DNA of 64,000 nucleotides from Roridomyces roridus. Its lineage: Eukaryota; Basidiomycota; Agaricomycetes; Agaricales; Mycenaceae. Shown piece by piece: positions 1 through 11,359 of this stretch (the first letter of the stretch is position 1; every line of letters starts with the position of its first letter). The stretch spans positions 16,439 through 80,438 of the forward strand of contig JARKIF010000143.1 of the NCBI GenBank assembly GCA_029378245.1. The letters are read 5' to 3'. The position numbers were made by a program, and so were the translations under genes. The notes below the pieces were generated by a model. The model was not told where the DNA came from and did not search any database. It saw only the letters and a list, made by a program, of their open reading frames with translations.

Positions 1-1046
1 CAATATTAGTACATGGGTTCAATACAACGGGAGGTACACACTTGTCTCGGGGGTGCATTTTGGAACCACGTGTAATTGGAATAGTCGACCTCTCCGCCAA
101 AGTCAACAACTTCGGCGGCCTGTTTTCCAGTGAAATCCATAGTGTCTTCGGTGGTGGGTGGTGTATCAAGTGTGGAAGGAGTATCAAGTGTGTCGGAAGC
201 GTCGGGAGAAGGTGTCGCGCTGTGGTCTGATTCTGGTTCTACAGGGCCAGGTTCTTCAGAGGGCTTGGTAACAAGGTGTCATTCATCGTGAATGTGGGCA
301 ATGAACAAGTCGCACCTCGGAAACGGAGGTAGTTTCCTGTGGGGATGCTAGGCACACTGTCAATACGGGAACGATGAATGCGACAACGTGAACATACGAG
401 TTGTAGGTGGTGGATGATCTGCTGGGACTTGAACCGATGGAGGTTCTTCCTCAGTTGGTTGAACGTTCCGGCTGAGCCAGGAAGGTGAAGGAGGAGAGAA
501 AGAAACACGCGACGAAGCGGTGCTATCGACGAGTGAAGTGACGGACGGACTGAGCCCGCAAGGATGTACGTGCTGGTATTCGACGGGATGTAGTGGGAGT
601 TCCGGCCGATGAAAACGGCTGGACGGGTCGCGAGGTGGCCGGGGGCGAAAGAGATGCTTCGCAAATGACTTGAGACGACGAAAAACGCGTCGGATGAAGG
701 CTGGGGATGAGCGTTGAGGTCTCGCAGGATGAGATGTAGAGTCCGGTAAATGCGATCCGACCTGGAGTTTGGGAGAATCGTCAAGGCGGATGGGGAGGTC
801 GGATGTGCCGATGAATTCGTAACTGCTCAAGGAGTTTGTGGGCCTACTGTGCGCCGAGCTGACGGAGCCGTTAAGGCGTCCTGGGGGTCTCGACGACAGC
901 AGATGACTCTGAGCAGGCGTTGGATGCTGCAAGCCTTAATCGAGGACCTGCAGAAAATCAAGGATCGTGGCCGACCGATTAAAAGTCGTATACTGCACGG
1001 AAACCTCGTGTAGGGTACTGGAGGCGGCAGGATCAAGCGTAGCCAT
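1..1046 (-). CDS. Disordered Pro/Ser/Thr-rich protein, 3' end outside window
   Basis: I do not recognise this gene. A start at 1046 (MATLDPAASS) opens a 42-nt exon. An intron at about 927-1004 leads into a long exon at about 395-926, and two more short introns join exons ending near position 36, where the gene runs off the left edge. The joined frame has no stops and is rich in Pro, Ser and Thr, with one basic patch (RRVFRRLKSFAKHLFRPRPPR region) and an acidic TPS/DTLDTP-type tail. No domain, signal peptide or membrane segment is visible. It lies 153 bp downstream of the Lnt-like gene on the same strand. The exon joins after the second exon are inferred only from frame continuity. Confidence 0.5.
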
Positions 1047-1199
1047 CAAACGTCAGGCCGGCTACGGCAAAATCGGAATGGACGCGCAGCCAACTTGCAG
1101 CCAGCACGCAGCGCTGACGAATGCACACCAATTTTTTATACTACAGAGATACATACATGGGAATGGAAACGTACAAAAATCAGGAAGGAAGGAAAAAGC

Positions 1200-2894
1200 T
1201 CAAGACTCAAAATCAATGAGGTTTTCCGACCGACCCCGCCGCACCCCAATCTTTTCCAAAATTCCAACGCCAAACATACCAGCCAACACATGCGCACGAT
1301 GGGCTACTGGCCCAAAACGCAATATTATGCGGGGCCCAATTACGAGCACCCACGAGGCAAGCAATACGAGAGAATCTCCGAAACGAGCGTAGGGTGTGCG
1401 GGTCGAGTCGAAAGGATACCGGATGCCTATCGTCTGGGACCACGAACCCTCGGAGACTTGATAGACGTCGTTGTATCCACCGCCGGCGACACCACTGACG
1501 CCCCCTTTCCCTCCGTCGCACCACAACGCGATGCTGCCAATTTCGTTGGCGCGTTGCTTTACCTCTTCCCACATGCGACGCCCGATCGCCGGGTCCCAGG
1601 TACGTGCGGGTGCCAGAATCAAGGCTGGTTTAGACGTCAAGTCTTGGAAAGGCGACGGCATCGCAAAATCCAAGCAGATTGAAGACGTCAAGGAGATCGG
1701 CCGAGTTTTGTTCTCTGCCCACTCCCCTTTGTAGTGGTTTGGTGGGCTCAATGGGAAGGAGTATAGAGGTGGTGGCTGCGTTCCCGGAGTAAGGTAAAAA
1801 GATTCTGCGACTGGACGGGGTTCAAGGATCGTCGCTCGAGAGTAAAGTGTCAACTTACCTGGGACGAGATGACGCTTGAGGTACTCCATCTCGACTCTTG
1901 GTCCATCCGAGTGACGGGACAAGAGTGCTACTCCAGTGTGCCGTACATCGTTAATATCCTCTTCGAACGACACTGCCCAGTACGTGTACTGAGCACCAAT
2001 CTTTGCCGCGATGTCCAAAAGCCCCGCTTCTTTCTCGCTCGCATTGCGGAAAGACACGGCTCCCTCTGGCCAAAGGACGATTTTGGCCGAGGTCAGGGTC
2101 CTGCTATGAGTGATATAATCTTCAACGGTGGGCGTAGTGTGGTTGGTCCTCCAGAATGGCGGCAACGCACAACCCACTTCAAGTGGGGTGATTGAGCCAC
2201 TGGGACTGACGGGCAAAGGAAGCCCGGAGGATAAGAAAGAAGGAATTGTGAGAGCTGCCAGGATGACAGCAAGGACTGTTCGACCAGTGGGCTGAGACCG
2301 CACCGAGTCGTCTTCGTCCGGATTGCCCATAAACCAGCTACCTATAGCCTGTGAGATGACAACTGCCCAGGCACCCATGACCCAGTCGATTCCACCTGGG
2401 CCTACCCATGGAAGCATCCACTCGTAGCCCTGCACTCCCAGCACAGGGCTCCAAGAAGGCAGCCGACCTACTGGCAAGAGAAAGCTGGAAGAAATCCAAA
2501 GGCTGGACCAAATAGCAGGGAATACCACGATTTGGTATGCAGAACCCCACTTCTTGCATGCAAAGAAATCAATAGCAACTCCTGCTATGGCTAGCGCAGA
2601 AGTGAACAAGGCCGCCGCAAGGACTACAGCGATCGAAGTGCCCGAGGTTGAGAGAGCACTCAGAGCTGGAGTTACTCGTCCAATGGCGCCGAATAGGGAC
2701 ACGGATAGCCACAGAAGGGCGGTGTATCCGTAGTCGCGGTTGAACAGCCGCGGCGCGTACAGCAGCAAAATGGCCAAGGTCATTGTTAAGGGCAAAGCCG
2801 ATGGGGTCATGGAGAGGGCGTTGATAGCAAGAAACGAGGCAAGGGATATGTGAAAGACATGGGGGTGTTCGTGGATGAACACACGCAGTTTCAT
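1200..2894 (-). CDS. Lnt-like membrane carbon-nitrogen hydrolase
   Basis: About 548 residues. The N-terminal ~230 residues are a run of hydrophobic helices (roughly 15-140, 170-190 and 205-225). A nitrilase-fold domain follows, with the Glu-Lys-Cys triad visible: Glu near 277 in LWPEGA, Lys near 340 in EYLKRHLVP, Cys near 391 in SSICLDF. A last hydrophobic helix sits near the C-terminus. This is the architecture of bacterial apolipoprotein N-acyltransferase, which uses the triad to move an acyl chain onto an amine in a membrane. The fungal substrate is unknown to me. The frame is open throughout, but 1811-1858 (48 nt, GTAAGT...CAG) is best read as an in-frame intron; removing it restores a VPVAESF segment typical of the family. 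The start gives the hydrophobic N-terminus at once. Confidence 0.85.
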   Translation of the reverse strand: MKLRVFIHEHPHVFHISLASFLAINALSMTPSALPLTMTLAILLLYAPRLFNRDYGYTALLWLSVSLFGAIGRVTPALSALSTSGTSIAVVLAAALFTSALAIAGVAIDFFACKKWGSAYQIVVFPAIWSSLWISSSFLLPVGRLPSWSPVLGVQGYEWMLPWVGPGGIDWVMGAWAVVISQAIGSWFMGNPDEDDSVRSQPTGRTVLAVILAALTIPSFLSSGLPLPVSPSGSITPLEVGCALPPFWRTNHTTPTVEDYITHSRTLTSAKIVLWPEGAVSFRNASEKEAGLLDIAAKIGAQYTYWAVSFEEDINDVRHTGVALLSRHSDGPRVEMEYLKRHLVPGKLTLYSRATILEPRPVAESFYLTPGTQPPPLYSFPLSPPNHYKGEWAENKTRPISLTSSICLDFAMPSPFQDLTSKPALILAPARTWDPAIGRRMWEEVKQRANEIGSIALWCDGGKGGVSGVAGGGYNDVYQVSEGSWSQTIGIRYPFDSTRTPYARFGDSLVLLASWVLVIGPRIILRFGPVAHRAHVLAGMFGVGILEKIGVRRGRSENLIDFES

Positions 2895-3013
2895 GGTGAG
2901 AGCAACTCGTTTGTGGGCGCTTGTTTATTAGTCCAACGAAAGATATCCGTAACGGTACATGGAAAAAGTATGTCTAAATAGGTCCGTGGAATGCAGGGTA
3001 TGAGTTGAGTGGT

Positions 3014-5898
3014 TCAATGAGCAGTCGTTACACTATGTTGTTTGCTCCAATATTCAGGCAAAGAAAGCGGAGCAGGCTGGTAGGGTGATTCCCTCGGTGG
3101 CTCCGGTAAAGGATTAGCAAGTCGCGGCGGGAGGCCATTAGTATCTTGTGCTTGGAATGGTGTTGAAACCAGGAAAGCGGTACGACTGGAGCCGTAGACC
3201 GCGTGTGGATCTTCGCCCTTGGAGATGGGCACAGGCGGAGCGGCAGCGACAATATTGTTGGGCTCCATGCCACTCATACTGCGTGCTTTCCACAACCGTT
3301 CCATGTCCCAAGCCTCACGCGCCTTCATGGCGTTCATGTCAGCCGCCGTGGGAACTTCCGAGATCGGCCGGACAGGTTTCGATGGAGGTGGAGGAGCAGG
3401 CTGCGGCTTGTTGAGTCTGGGATCCGGGCTCTTTCGGTCAGATTTACGTTCTTCCTTGGGAGAACGAGAACGAGCTCCTTTTCCCTCATCTTCCCGAGAT
3501 ACCAGCGCTTCTGGAATCGGTGCACGGCGATGGACAGCAGGGGCTGCCTCGGGAGAAACACGCTTGCGGCTCCGCTCGCTGCGTACTTTTGGCTCCTCTG
3601 CCTCCTTCGCTTGTCGACGCTGCTCTCTCCGGCTTCCGCCTTCCTGGGACTTGTTTTTGTTCCGGCTACTCGGTGACTCGACAACCTCCCACTGGTCCGC
3701 GCCCGCTCGAATAGTCTCACTCGACGCGTATACAGTCCCGGAGGCACTTCGGACTAGCCTGAATGTCTCGGTTTCCCTACCCGTGACAGCCACTTGACTT
3801 GGAGAGGGGTCACGCGACGAGCGTTTGGATGGAACAGGCGGGGGAAGTGACTCTACGTCGTCAGGCATCGGCGTGTCTGCGGTGTAAGGGGTCGGAGGAT
3901 TAACAAGCATGGATGAGACGGAGTAGGGAGATATGTCCGCAGTTATCTCCGGTAACTGGGGAGGCGAATCCCTCGACGGAGGACCGTAGCCTTCTGGGAA
4001 TGGTACAGCGGGAAGTTTAGGAGAAGCAGGCGGAGGAGGTTGTCGTTTTTCCACGGGAGATTGCACCCTGGGACGACTAGGTTCTGATGGCGGCGAAACC
4101 GAGCGCTCCATCCGTGTAACGGAAGACCTGTGGTCATTGGGGAAATTTGTCGGTTTTTCAGGTGCTGGTGGAGGTGGTGGTGAAGCGGGACGTGGAGAGG
4201 TAGTTTGGGGTCGAGAAGAAATCTCGGGTGACGAAAGCTGGGGGCTCGCCATTGATATGGAGGGTGAGTTGATAGGTTCTGGAGAGTGATGCACTGTGAT
4301 GGCGGGTAAGCTGACGGGCTCCGGAGAGCGAGATAACGGCTCCGGCGAAGGTATGATTTCGCGAGTCAGAGTTTCGTCTGTTGGGAAACGTTCGTGTGAG
4401 CGCTCCTCCGGGGGTAAAGACGTTTCACGCTGCACAGGAGTACTCTCCGCTGAGCCAGGATCGGGATTGGCAATTGTCAGCCTACCCATTGTGTACGGTA
4501 CGTCTCCTTCGAAAGATACAGTCGACGTGCGGCGATCTTGTTCAATTTTCGGAGGTTCCTCCGCGGGAGGGATTACCGCCAATGGCGGTTCTTGGTCCAC
4601 CTGCGGCGGGGGAACACGCTTCATCAGCGGTTCTGGAGAGGTGGGTTTCTCGGGAGACGGTGTCCGCTTAACCGGAGACGGTTGTCGCACAACCTCCATG
4701 CCAGCGGCAGGCTGAGGCTGTTTCCGCGATATGCTGAAACGTTTTGCAAGGCGGCCAAGAACGCTGCCTCTCCGTTCCTTGGTAGGAGGTGGCCCTGATG
4801 GCGATTCTCCTCGCGTTTGAAGGTCCTGCATTGCGCCCATACCGCCAAATATTCCCAGCGTACGCCGTTTGCTCAATTTTCGTGTTGGTGGTCGATCGGC
4901 CGAGACGTGCAAGTGTATTGCCGAGGTCGACTGCGACAGCGGTGAAGGGGTAACGGTCTTTCGCCGGTTCTGCGCGGTTGTGGCAGCGCTCACAGTGCGA
5001 GGACGATCGCGAGCGGGTTGTTGAGGGCTTGTTTGTGAAGTCTCGGGGGAAAAGTCAGGGCTCCTGGGCAAGTATGCTGGACTGTGACGCACCTCCTCGA
5101 ATGATACAGGGCTACTGCTCAATCCAACATCGTATGGCGACTGGTGGTGCCACGGAGTCCCCCAAGGATCCGAAACGTCCAATAAATCCACATTATCACG
5201 GGCCGTCTGCGATGTCTTTCGAGACCTGGGCACATTCGTTCCATCGACCATTTGCGTTTGGGACGAATTGGGTGTTGGTAGTGGGGAATTTGAAGTAGAG
5301 CGGCCATCCAGAGAACCTGACGCCATTGGTGGAAATGATGGAGAAAATACAGAGGGCGGGCGATTCGCGGGTCGCGTGTTGGCTGGTGGTGAGAGATAGA
5401 TGTTGGAATAGTATCTTGGCCCTGCGGGATTGTGAAGGGGCAATTTCACCATCCCTGCAGCTGGCGGATTATACCACGCAGGCAGCTCGTTCAGGAGATC
5501 AGGAATAATTGACCTTGCTGTGGGCAAGGCCGACACGGAGTCGCCATGGCTGTCAACGGACGACGCGAGTCCTCCACCAGCCAAGGATGCTGATGAAGGG
5601 GAGGTCAATGGGCCTGCCCGCGGTGCTGTTGTCTGCTGAGGTTGCTGTGAGCTGCTGGAAGTGCGCCGTATCGACTTGCGGGACCACAGCGAAGGAGTCC
5701 TGCGTTTTGAGAGCTTGCGCTGCAAGTCCTGCTGGCGCTCCATGTCGTAGAATGCCTTGAGCTCGTCCGGCGAAGCCTTGGGACTAGTATTCCCCTGCGA
5801 CTGCGGAAATAGATCAGCCTGGAGTGCCGAAGCGTCGCGTAAATCGAATATCCCACTTCTTCGAATGGTTCGGCTTGGGCATTGTAATAGGACATCAC
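3014..5898 (-). CDS. Large disordered Ser/Pro-rich protein
   Basis: Two exons: 5857-5898 encodes MMSYYNAQAEPFEE, an intron of 56 nt (5801-5856) has a CTGAT branch site, and 3014-5800 carries the rest, about 942 residues. The ATG at 5743 lies inside exon 2. The protein is almost entirely low complexity: Ser/Pro-rich stretches, basic RKLSKRRT-type patches repeated near residues 40 and 320, poly-Pro runs and many SP/TP sites that could be kinase targets. A short charged, Arg/Glu-rich segment (QEGGSRREQRRQAKEAEEP) lies near residue 720. No catalytic domain is visible. It shares a 248-bp divergent promoter region with ADE5,7. Function unknown; a scaffold or signalling adaptor is possible but is a guess. 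Confidence 0.75.
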
Positions 5899-6146
5899 TG
5901 CCGTGGTACAGAATGGGGCTCGTTGGCAGTCAAGTAACTAGGATGAGCGCGGACCACAAGCCGTGTCCACGTGCCCTGTTACCCAGACGCGGCCATAAAG
6001 GCCCGACTTTTTGCGAACTGCATCATAAAAAAATGTGGCTAGCTGCTATTCTATGTGCCTTGGAGTCAAAACGGATGGAAGAAACATCGCGTGGATCGAC
6101 AGAGTTTCCGTTCTCGATCAAATGAAAAAATTTGCCACAAACGCTG
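5899..6146. promoter_or_regulatory. Divergent intergenic region
   Basis: 248 bp between the start of the disordered protein gene (minus) and ADE5,7 (plus). It must hold both 5' leaders and promoters. I see no clear TATA box or named operator. Confidence 0.5.
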
Positions 6147-8928
6147 ATGTCAATCCGAGTGCTGCTCCTCGGCGGTGGAGGCAGAGAGCACGCCCTCGCA
6201 TGGAAACTTGCCCAGTCTCCTCTTGTCGACCGCATCTTTGTCTGCCCAGGCAACGGGGGCATGGACCAGTTGCCCAAGACCGCCAATCTCTTCCTATCCC
6301 CTTCCGATTTCCCTGCCCTGGTCGGGTTTGCCATCGAAAACCAGGTTGGATCACATCCCCCTACACTTGCGGCCCACCAAACACCATCCAATAGCTAAAC
6401 CTCGTCGTTCCGGGGCCGGAGCAGCCACTGGTCGATGGCGTTGAAACACACTTTCGGAAAGGTCCGCACCTCGTTTGACGCGTCTAAAATGTGTATATAT
6501 CTCCCATCGCAGTCGGGATCCCCGTTTTTGGCCCCAGCGCGCTCGCAGCCAGGATGGAAGGGTCCAAGGCATTTTCAAAGGCGTTCATGGCCAGAAATTC
6601 CATTCCGACCGCAAAATACCAAGTCTTCTCCTCATCTCAGTTCGAAGAGGCCGTGACCTATGTGAAAACCTGCGGGCACTCTGTTGTGCTGAAAGCCTCC
6701 GGATTGGCGGCAGGAAAGGGTGTTTTAATCCCAGAGACAACCGAGGAGGCTATCCAGGGTCTGCGTGAAATAATGGTCGACAGCATCTTTGGATCCGCAG
6801 GTCCCTTTTTCCAGTCCTCGGTGAACATATCTCACAGATTTTTGCAGGTGCCGAAGTTGTGGTGGAAGAATTGCTTACCGGACCGGAAATCTCCGTCCTC
6901 GCGTTTTGCGATGGCTATTCCATCTTTCCCCTGCCCGCCGCCCAGGACCACAAGAGGATTGGAGAAGGCGATGTCGGTCCCAATACGGGTGGAATGGGCG
7001 CCTACGCACCAGCACCCGTTGCCACCCCAGCTGTCATGCAGCAAATCCTGACTGAATCGCTACGGCCGACGATCGACGGAATGAGAAAAGAGGGTATGCA
7101 TGCCACGTTCTCAAAAACCCTCCCATCTGACCATATGTACAGGTTTCCCCTTTGTCGGGATGCTGTTTACTGGGTTCATGCTCACACCGGCCGGTCCAAA
7201 AGTCCTCGAGTACAATGTTCGTTTCGGCGATCCCGAGACGGAGGCATTAATGCTTCTTTTGGGCGACAATACCGATTTGGCTGCTGTTTTGCTTGTAAGC
7301 CAATTCATCCACGCTTGATTTGTTCTCAAGGCGACTAGGCTTGTGCTGAACATCGCCTGGATTCCGTTCAAATTTCTATACGATCCGGATATGCCGTTTC
7401 AGTTGTACTTGCTTCCGAGGGGTACCCTGGATCTTACCCCAAGGGCAAAAAGATCACGGTCAAAGATGTCCCTTCGAGTACGTGTTTTAAATCTACCAAA
7501 CTTGCTTTCTCAGCGTTTTTAGACGCCGTCGTGTTCCATGCTGGAACTATCAAATCCAACGACGAGATTCTCACCGCAGGGGGTCGTGTCATAGTCGTTT
7601 CGGCACACGCACCTACTCTGCAAGAAGCCCTCGATGCAGCATACACCAGTGTCGATCAAGTCTCCTTTGAAGGTAAAACTTACCGACGCGATATTGCCCA
7701 CCGGTGTGCCTGTTTTTTCTCGTTCAGTAGCACAGTTACTCACAGCGTTTCAACCAGGGCGCTTAGCGCAGCTAGCCAACCCGTCGGTTTAACATACGCA
7801 CAGGCCGGTGTCTCTGTTGATGCTGGCAACTCCCTTGTCGAGACCATCAAGCCGTACGTCCGATCCACCCGCCGTCCAGGCGCGGACGGCGAAATCGGCG
7901 GGTTTGGAGGTGTTTTCGATCTCAAAGCCGCAGGGTACATCGACCCTGTACTCGTCAGCGGCACCGACGGCGTAGGCACGAAACTACGCGTAGCCGTGGA
8001 TTTTGGGGTACATGATTCCGTCGGTCGGTGCTCAACTTTTCCCGTTCAAGCGATCTCAGGTCTATTTCCAGGCATCGATCTCGTCGCCATGTCTGTCAAC
8101 GACCTGTTGGTGCAAGGCGCGGAGCCTCTATATTTCCTCGACTATTACGGCTGCAGCAAGCTCGATGTAGCGGTTGCATCTCAAGTTGTAAAAGGTATTG
8201 CCGAAGGCTGCCGACAAGCCGGTTGTGCCCTCATCGGCGGCGAGACGGCCGAAATGCCGGGAATGTATCAAGATGGTTTGTGCCTTCTCGTATTACATCG
8301 GCCCATCCTCATCCATTATGCAGACGACTATGACCTCGCGGGCTTTGCAGTGGGCGCCGTCGAGCGGCACTCGATCCTCCCCAAACCCAATATCATGGCA
8401 GGCGACGTTCTACTCGGCGTTGCCTCCTCCGGTCTGCACTCAAACGGCTTCTCCCTCGTCCGTAAAATCGTGCCCCTCTCGGGACTGAGCTACGCCTCGC
8501 CCTGCCCATGGGACCCCCAACGCACGCTCGGCCACGCCCTCCTCGAGCCCACGCAGATCTACATCAAACAAATCCTCCCCGCGGCCAAAGCCGGGCTGCT
8601 CAAAGGCATGTCGCACATCACCGGCGGCGGGTTTACCGAGAACATCCCGCGCGTGCTGCCGCCAGGGTTGGGCTGCTACGTCGACGCGGCGGCATGGTCA
8701 CTCCCACCCGTATTCCGTTTCCTCATGCAACACGGGCACGTGGCTCCTCTCGAGATGGCACGTACCTTCAACTGCGGCGTGGGCATGGTGTGTATCGTCA
8801 GTCACAAGGACGTTGAGGTTGCCATCGACGCGCTGCAACGCAGCGGACAAGCAAAAGTGTACAAAATCGGCGAGGTGGTTGACACCCCTGGTGTGCAGAT
8901 GCGCAATTTGGAGGGGTGGTCGTCTTGA
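6147..8928 (+). CDS. ADE5,7: Bifunctional GARS-AIRS (phosphoribosylamine-glycine ligase / phosphoribosylformylglycinamidine cyclo-ligase)
   Basis: Catalyses steps 2 and 5 of de novo purine synthesis in the cytosol. Ten exons (6147-6344, 6395-6461, 6513-6800, 6848-7093, 7143-7294, 7339-7477, 7523-7703, 7758-8023, 8072-8275, 8324-8928) sum to 2346 nt, 781 residues, the usual length of the fungal fusion. The N-terminal half starts with the ATP-grasp ligase motif [11 protein letters not shown] and holds [10 protein letters not shown] and [12 protein letters not shown]. The C-terminal half holds the cyclo-ligase motifs [37 protein letters not shown] and [13 protein letters not shown]. The start at 6147 puts the Rossmann strand right at the N-terminus. 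Introns at 7704-7757, 8024-8071 and 8276-8323 are multiples of three without stops. Neither half shows a broken motif. Confidence 0.97.
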
Positions 8929-9298
8929 TGAATCACATATTGTCCACTACCGAAAATACTAATAACATGTGCTGCGAGAGAGCGTTGGGACTAGGAGATG
9001 CAGACAATAGATATGATACGTATATGTAGGATGTATGTATGCTTTTTCTTGTAGATGGAGACACAATAAAAAAGAGATGCAGCAGTCAAACCACGTACAT
9101 GAAATGTAAATTAGGAAATGCGGGATGCGTCGACAAGATGCGAGATGTGTGGATGGATGCGGGTGGGAGGAGAGTTTGTGGAATGCGCGAGGATGGAAAT
9201 ACTAATAATGCAGGTCGGAAAACAAGTGAAATGGGTGGAGTAACACAATGATGGAAACCAAACCAGAGAAAAGGGTGGGGAGGGGCATCGATGGATTT
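8929..9298. other. Convergent intergenic region, no gene seen
   Basis: 370 bp between the 3' ends of ADE5,7 (plus) and the CCCH/ankyrin gene (minus). It is purine-rich and holds an aataaa at about 9066, which could act in 3' end formation of ADE5,7. Nothing else recognised. Confidence 0.5.
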
Positions 9299-11171
9299 TT
9301 AGGCGGCAACAGACACGTCAGCACCAGCCGTGGCGACTGCAGCAAACGAGATGGGAATTTTCGGAGACGACACGCCATTCATAAGCGTCGTCGGCTCGGG
9401 TTTCAGTTCCTGGATGACGTGTCAGATGTTTTTTCTCGGCCGCCCGCTCAAAAACCACACGAACCTTGACACGCTCGGGCGTAAGGCCGCGCGCGGGAGT
9501 GATGGCCTGCGAGCTGTTGCTACGGACTGGGCGAGGCGCCTGGAGGATCTGGGCAGCAGTGGGCCCCGCATGCCCATTGCCGTTGATCACAGGGCTGCGC
9601 GCAGGAGGGGTAGTCGAACCCCCAAGCACTGGGAATTCATCCGCGTTCGGAACGCGTTGTTTCACCATCGCTCTTTTAGTTCCCTGGTTCATGTTCGCTT
9701 TCCCGCCCCGCCCGCCTCGCGTCGCTGGCTCGTGCACGCCGTTCCTGCCGTTCTGAAACACGCGTTAAATATAAAAAAATAGACATAAGATTATCGCTTA
9801 CCTCCTGGAGCGACAGATTGGCGAGCTTTTCGTCAATAACGGTAAAGCCATTCCGTTGCGGCCGTGGCGCACCCCCTCGGGTCGGATAGAAGGGGATGTG
9901 ACCGACGGTGCCCTCCGGAGGCATAACGTGGGGGAATCGGCATTCGGAACTAAAGTAGATGGCTTCAGAGAAGGAATATTACGGAAAAAGAATACGTACC
10001 CGTTCTTGCAGCGTCCCGTCGGGAAAAAAATACACGGTGGGGCTTGTTTACGGTTTGCAAACGAGCCCCGGCGAGCAGCGCCTCTCCGAATGGATCCGAG
10101 TCCTTCGCGTCCAGTCATGGACGCGTCGGGTTGGGGGTTGAGTTGAGGCGACGTTGGATTGGCCTCTGGGTAATTGACGACGCCGTTCGGTGGGTATTGC
10201 GGCGAAGGCATGACAAAGGCGGCCGGAGGTACGGCGGGAGGCGATGAAGGGTTGAAAGCAGCCTGCGGGGATTGTGGTACAGGCTGCGGTGGCGGAGGAA
10301 GCGGGGGGAGGGCAATGGGAATTGGGGCTTGGCCCATTTGCGGATACATCATGGGGGACATAGGCCCATACGGCGCGCCATTGGGACTGAATGGTGGCGG
10401 CATGGGCATCATTTCTGGCATGCCTTGTGGAGGAGGGGGCGGCGGGGGAAAAGAAGGTGGTGATACAGGATAGTACGTCGGTGCATATGGCTGCTCGTAT
10501 GATGAAGGATACTGCGCCGGCGGAGGGAGTGGCCCCTGGAAGTAGGGACCCTGCGGGTGCTGGAATAGACACGCAGCACCATAGCGACACGCAGGAAAGT
10601 ACCTGCAAGGAATAGCGGATGCAACCTCGGGAGGAGGCAAATTATTGTGACGTGACGCGCCGTTGTCGACTTGCATTGGGGGCGGTTGGTAGTACATGTC
10701 GGGGGGCGGGGCAGAATTGATAGAGGGATAAAAAGGATAATTTGCGGGCGGTTGCGGATACGTGTTCGGGTCGTTGTTCGTGTCGTAGGCGACGGCATCG
10801 ACGGAACGCTCGCCCCTGGCCGCGTTGAGAAGATCCAAGATGGCTGGGTCTGCAGTGTATGTCTCCGGAAGACCCTGGCTCGATGCGTTGGTCGGATCGG
10901 CACCTAACATTTTTTTTGAAAAACCAGCACGGGCCGTACAAAAAGGCCATACCCTTTTCGAGCAGAGCCTTTACGACTTGAAAGTGTCCATTCCTGACAG
11001 CCTCGATGAGGGGAGTCGATCCGGTGTGGTCTGTGGCAATGAGGACGGATTCGGGCAGCAGAGGAAGAAATTACCCTTGATCTCAACGTCGACGGCGGTG
11101 GCATTGGAAAGGGCATCGTGTACAGCGTGGATATCACCGGCGGCGCACGCCTTGAAGAGAGCAGAGACCAT
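9299..11171 (-). CDS. CCCH zinc-finger protein with N-terminal ankyrin repeats
   Basis: Six exons (11075-11171, 10953-11030, 10000-10903, 9802-9949, 9465-9752, 9299-9409) give 541 residues. Residues 1-70 are ankyrin-like: MVSALFKACAAGDIHAV, then GSTPLIEAVRNGH and VVKALLEKGADP. Two CCCH fingers follow: C-x5-C-x5-C-x3-H starting at CRYFPACRYG, and C-x7-C-x5-C-x3-H starting at CIFFPTGRC, which is completed only when the intron at 9950-9999 is removed. Between them lies a 150-residue Pro/Tyr/Met-rich stretch. The C-terminal third is basic and disordered. CCCH fingers of this kind bind RNA, so a role in mRNA metabolism is inferred; the exact orthologue is not recognised. It ends convergently with ADE5,7. 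Confidence 0.85.
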
Positions 11172-11359
11172 GGTCGGAAGGGGAGTGTCGAAGGAGAAGG
11201 AGAGCCGAGAACGTTACGGGAGAGAAATTTTTGTATAGTGTTGCAAATCGGGATTACGATTTCAAGTCAAAGTCTCGTGCTTGTCTCGTGCCTGCGCTCC
11301 GGCAGCCTGATATAACTACCATCTGAAACGTATGGGTACCGCAAACCATCGGCTCATCA

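Noticed and set aside
3203..3797. Plus-strand frames of 137-192 codons opposite the disordered protein gene
   Set aside because: Shadows of a repetitive Ser/Pro/Arg coding sequence; no homology features and no splice context.
9590..9660. tRNA-like look of a gtcgaacccccaag segment
   Set aside because: No acceptor or anticodon stem can be paired around it, and it lies inside a coding exon of the CCCH/ankyrin gene.
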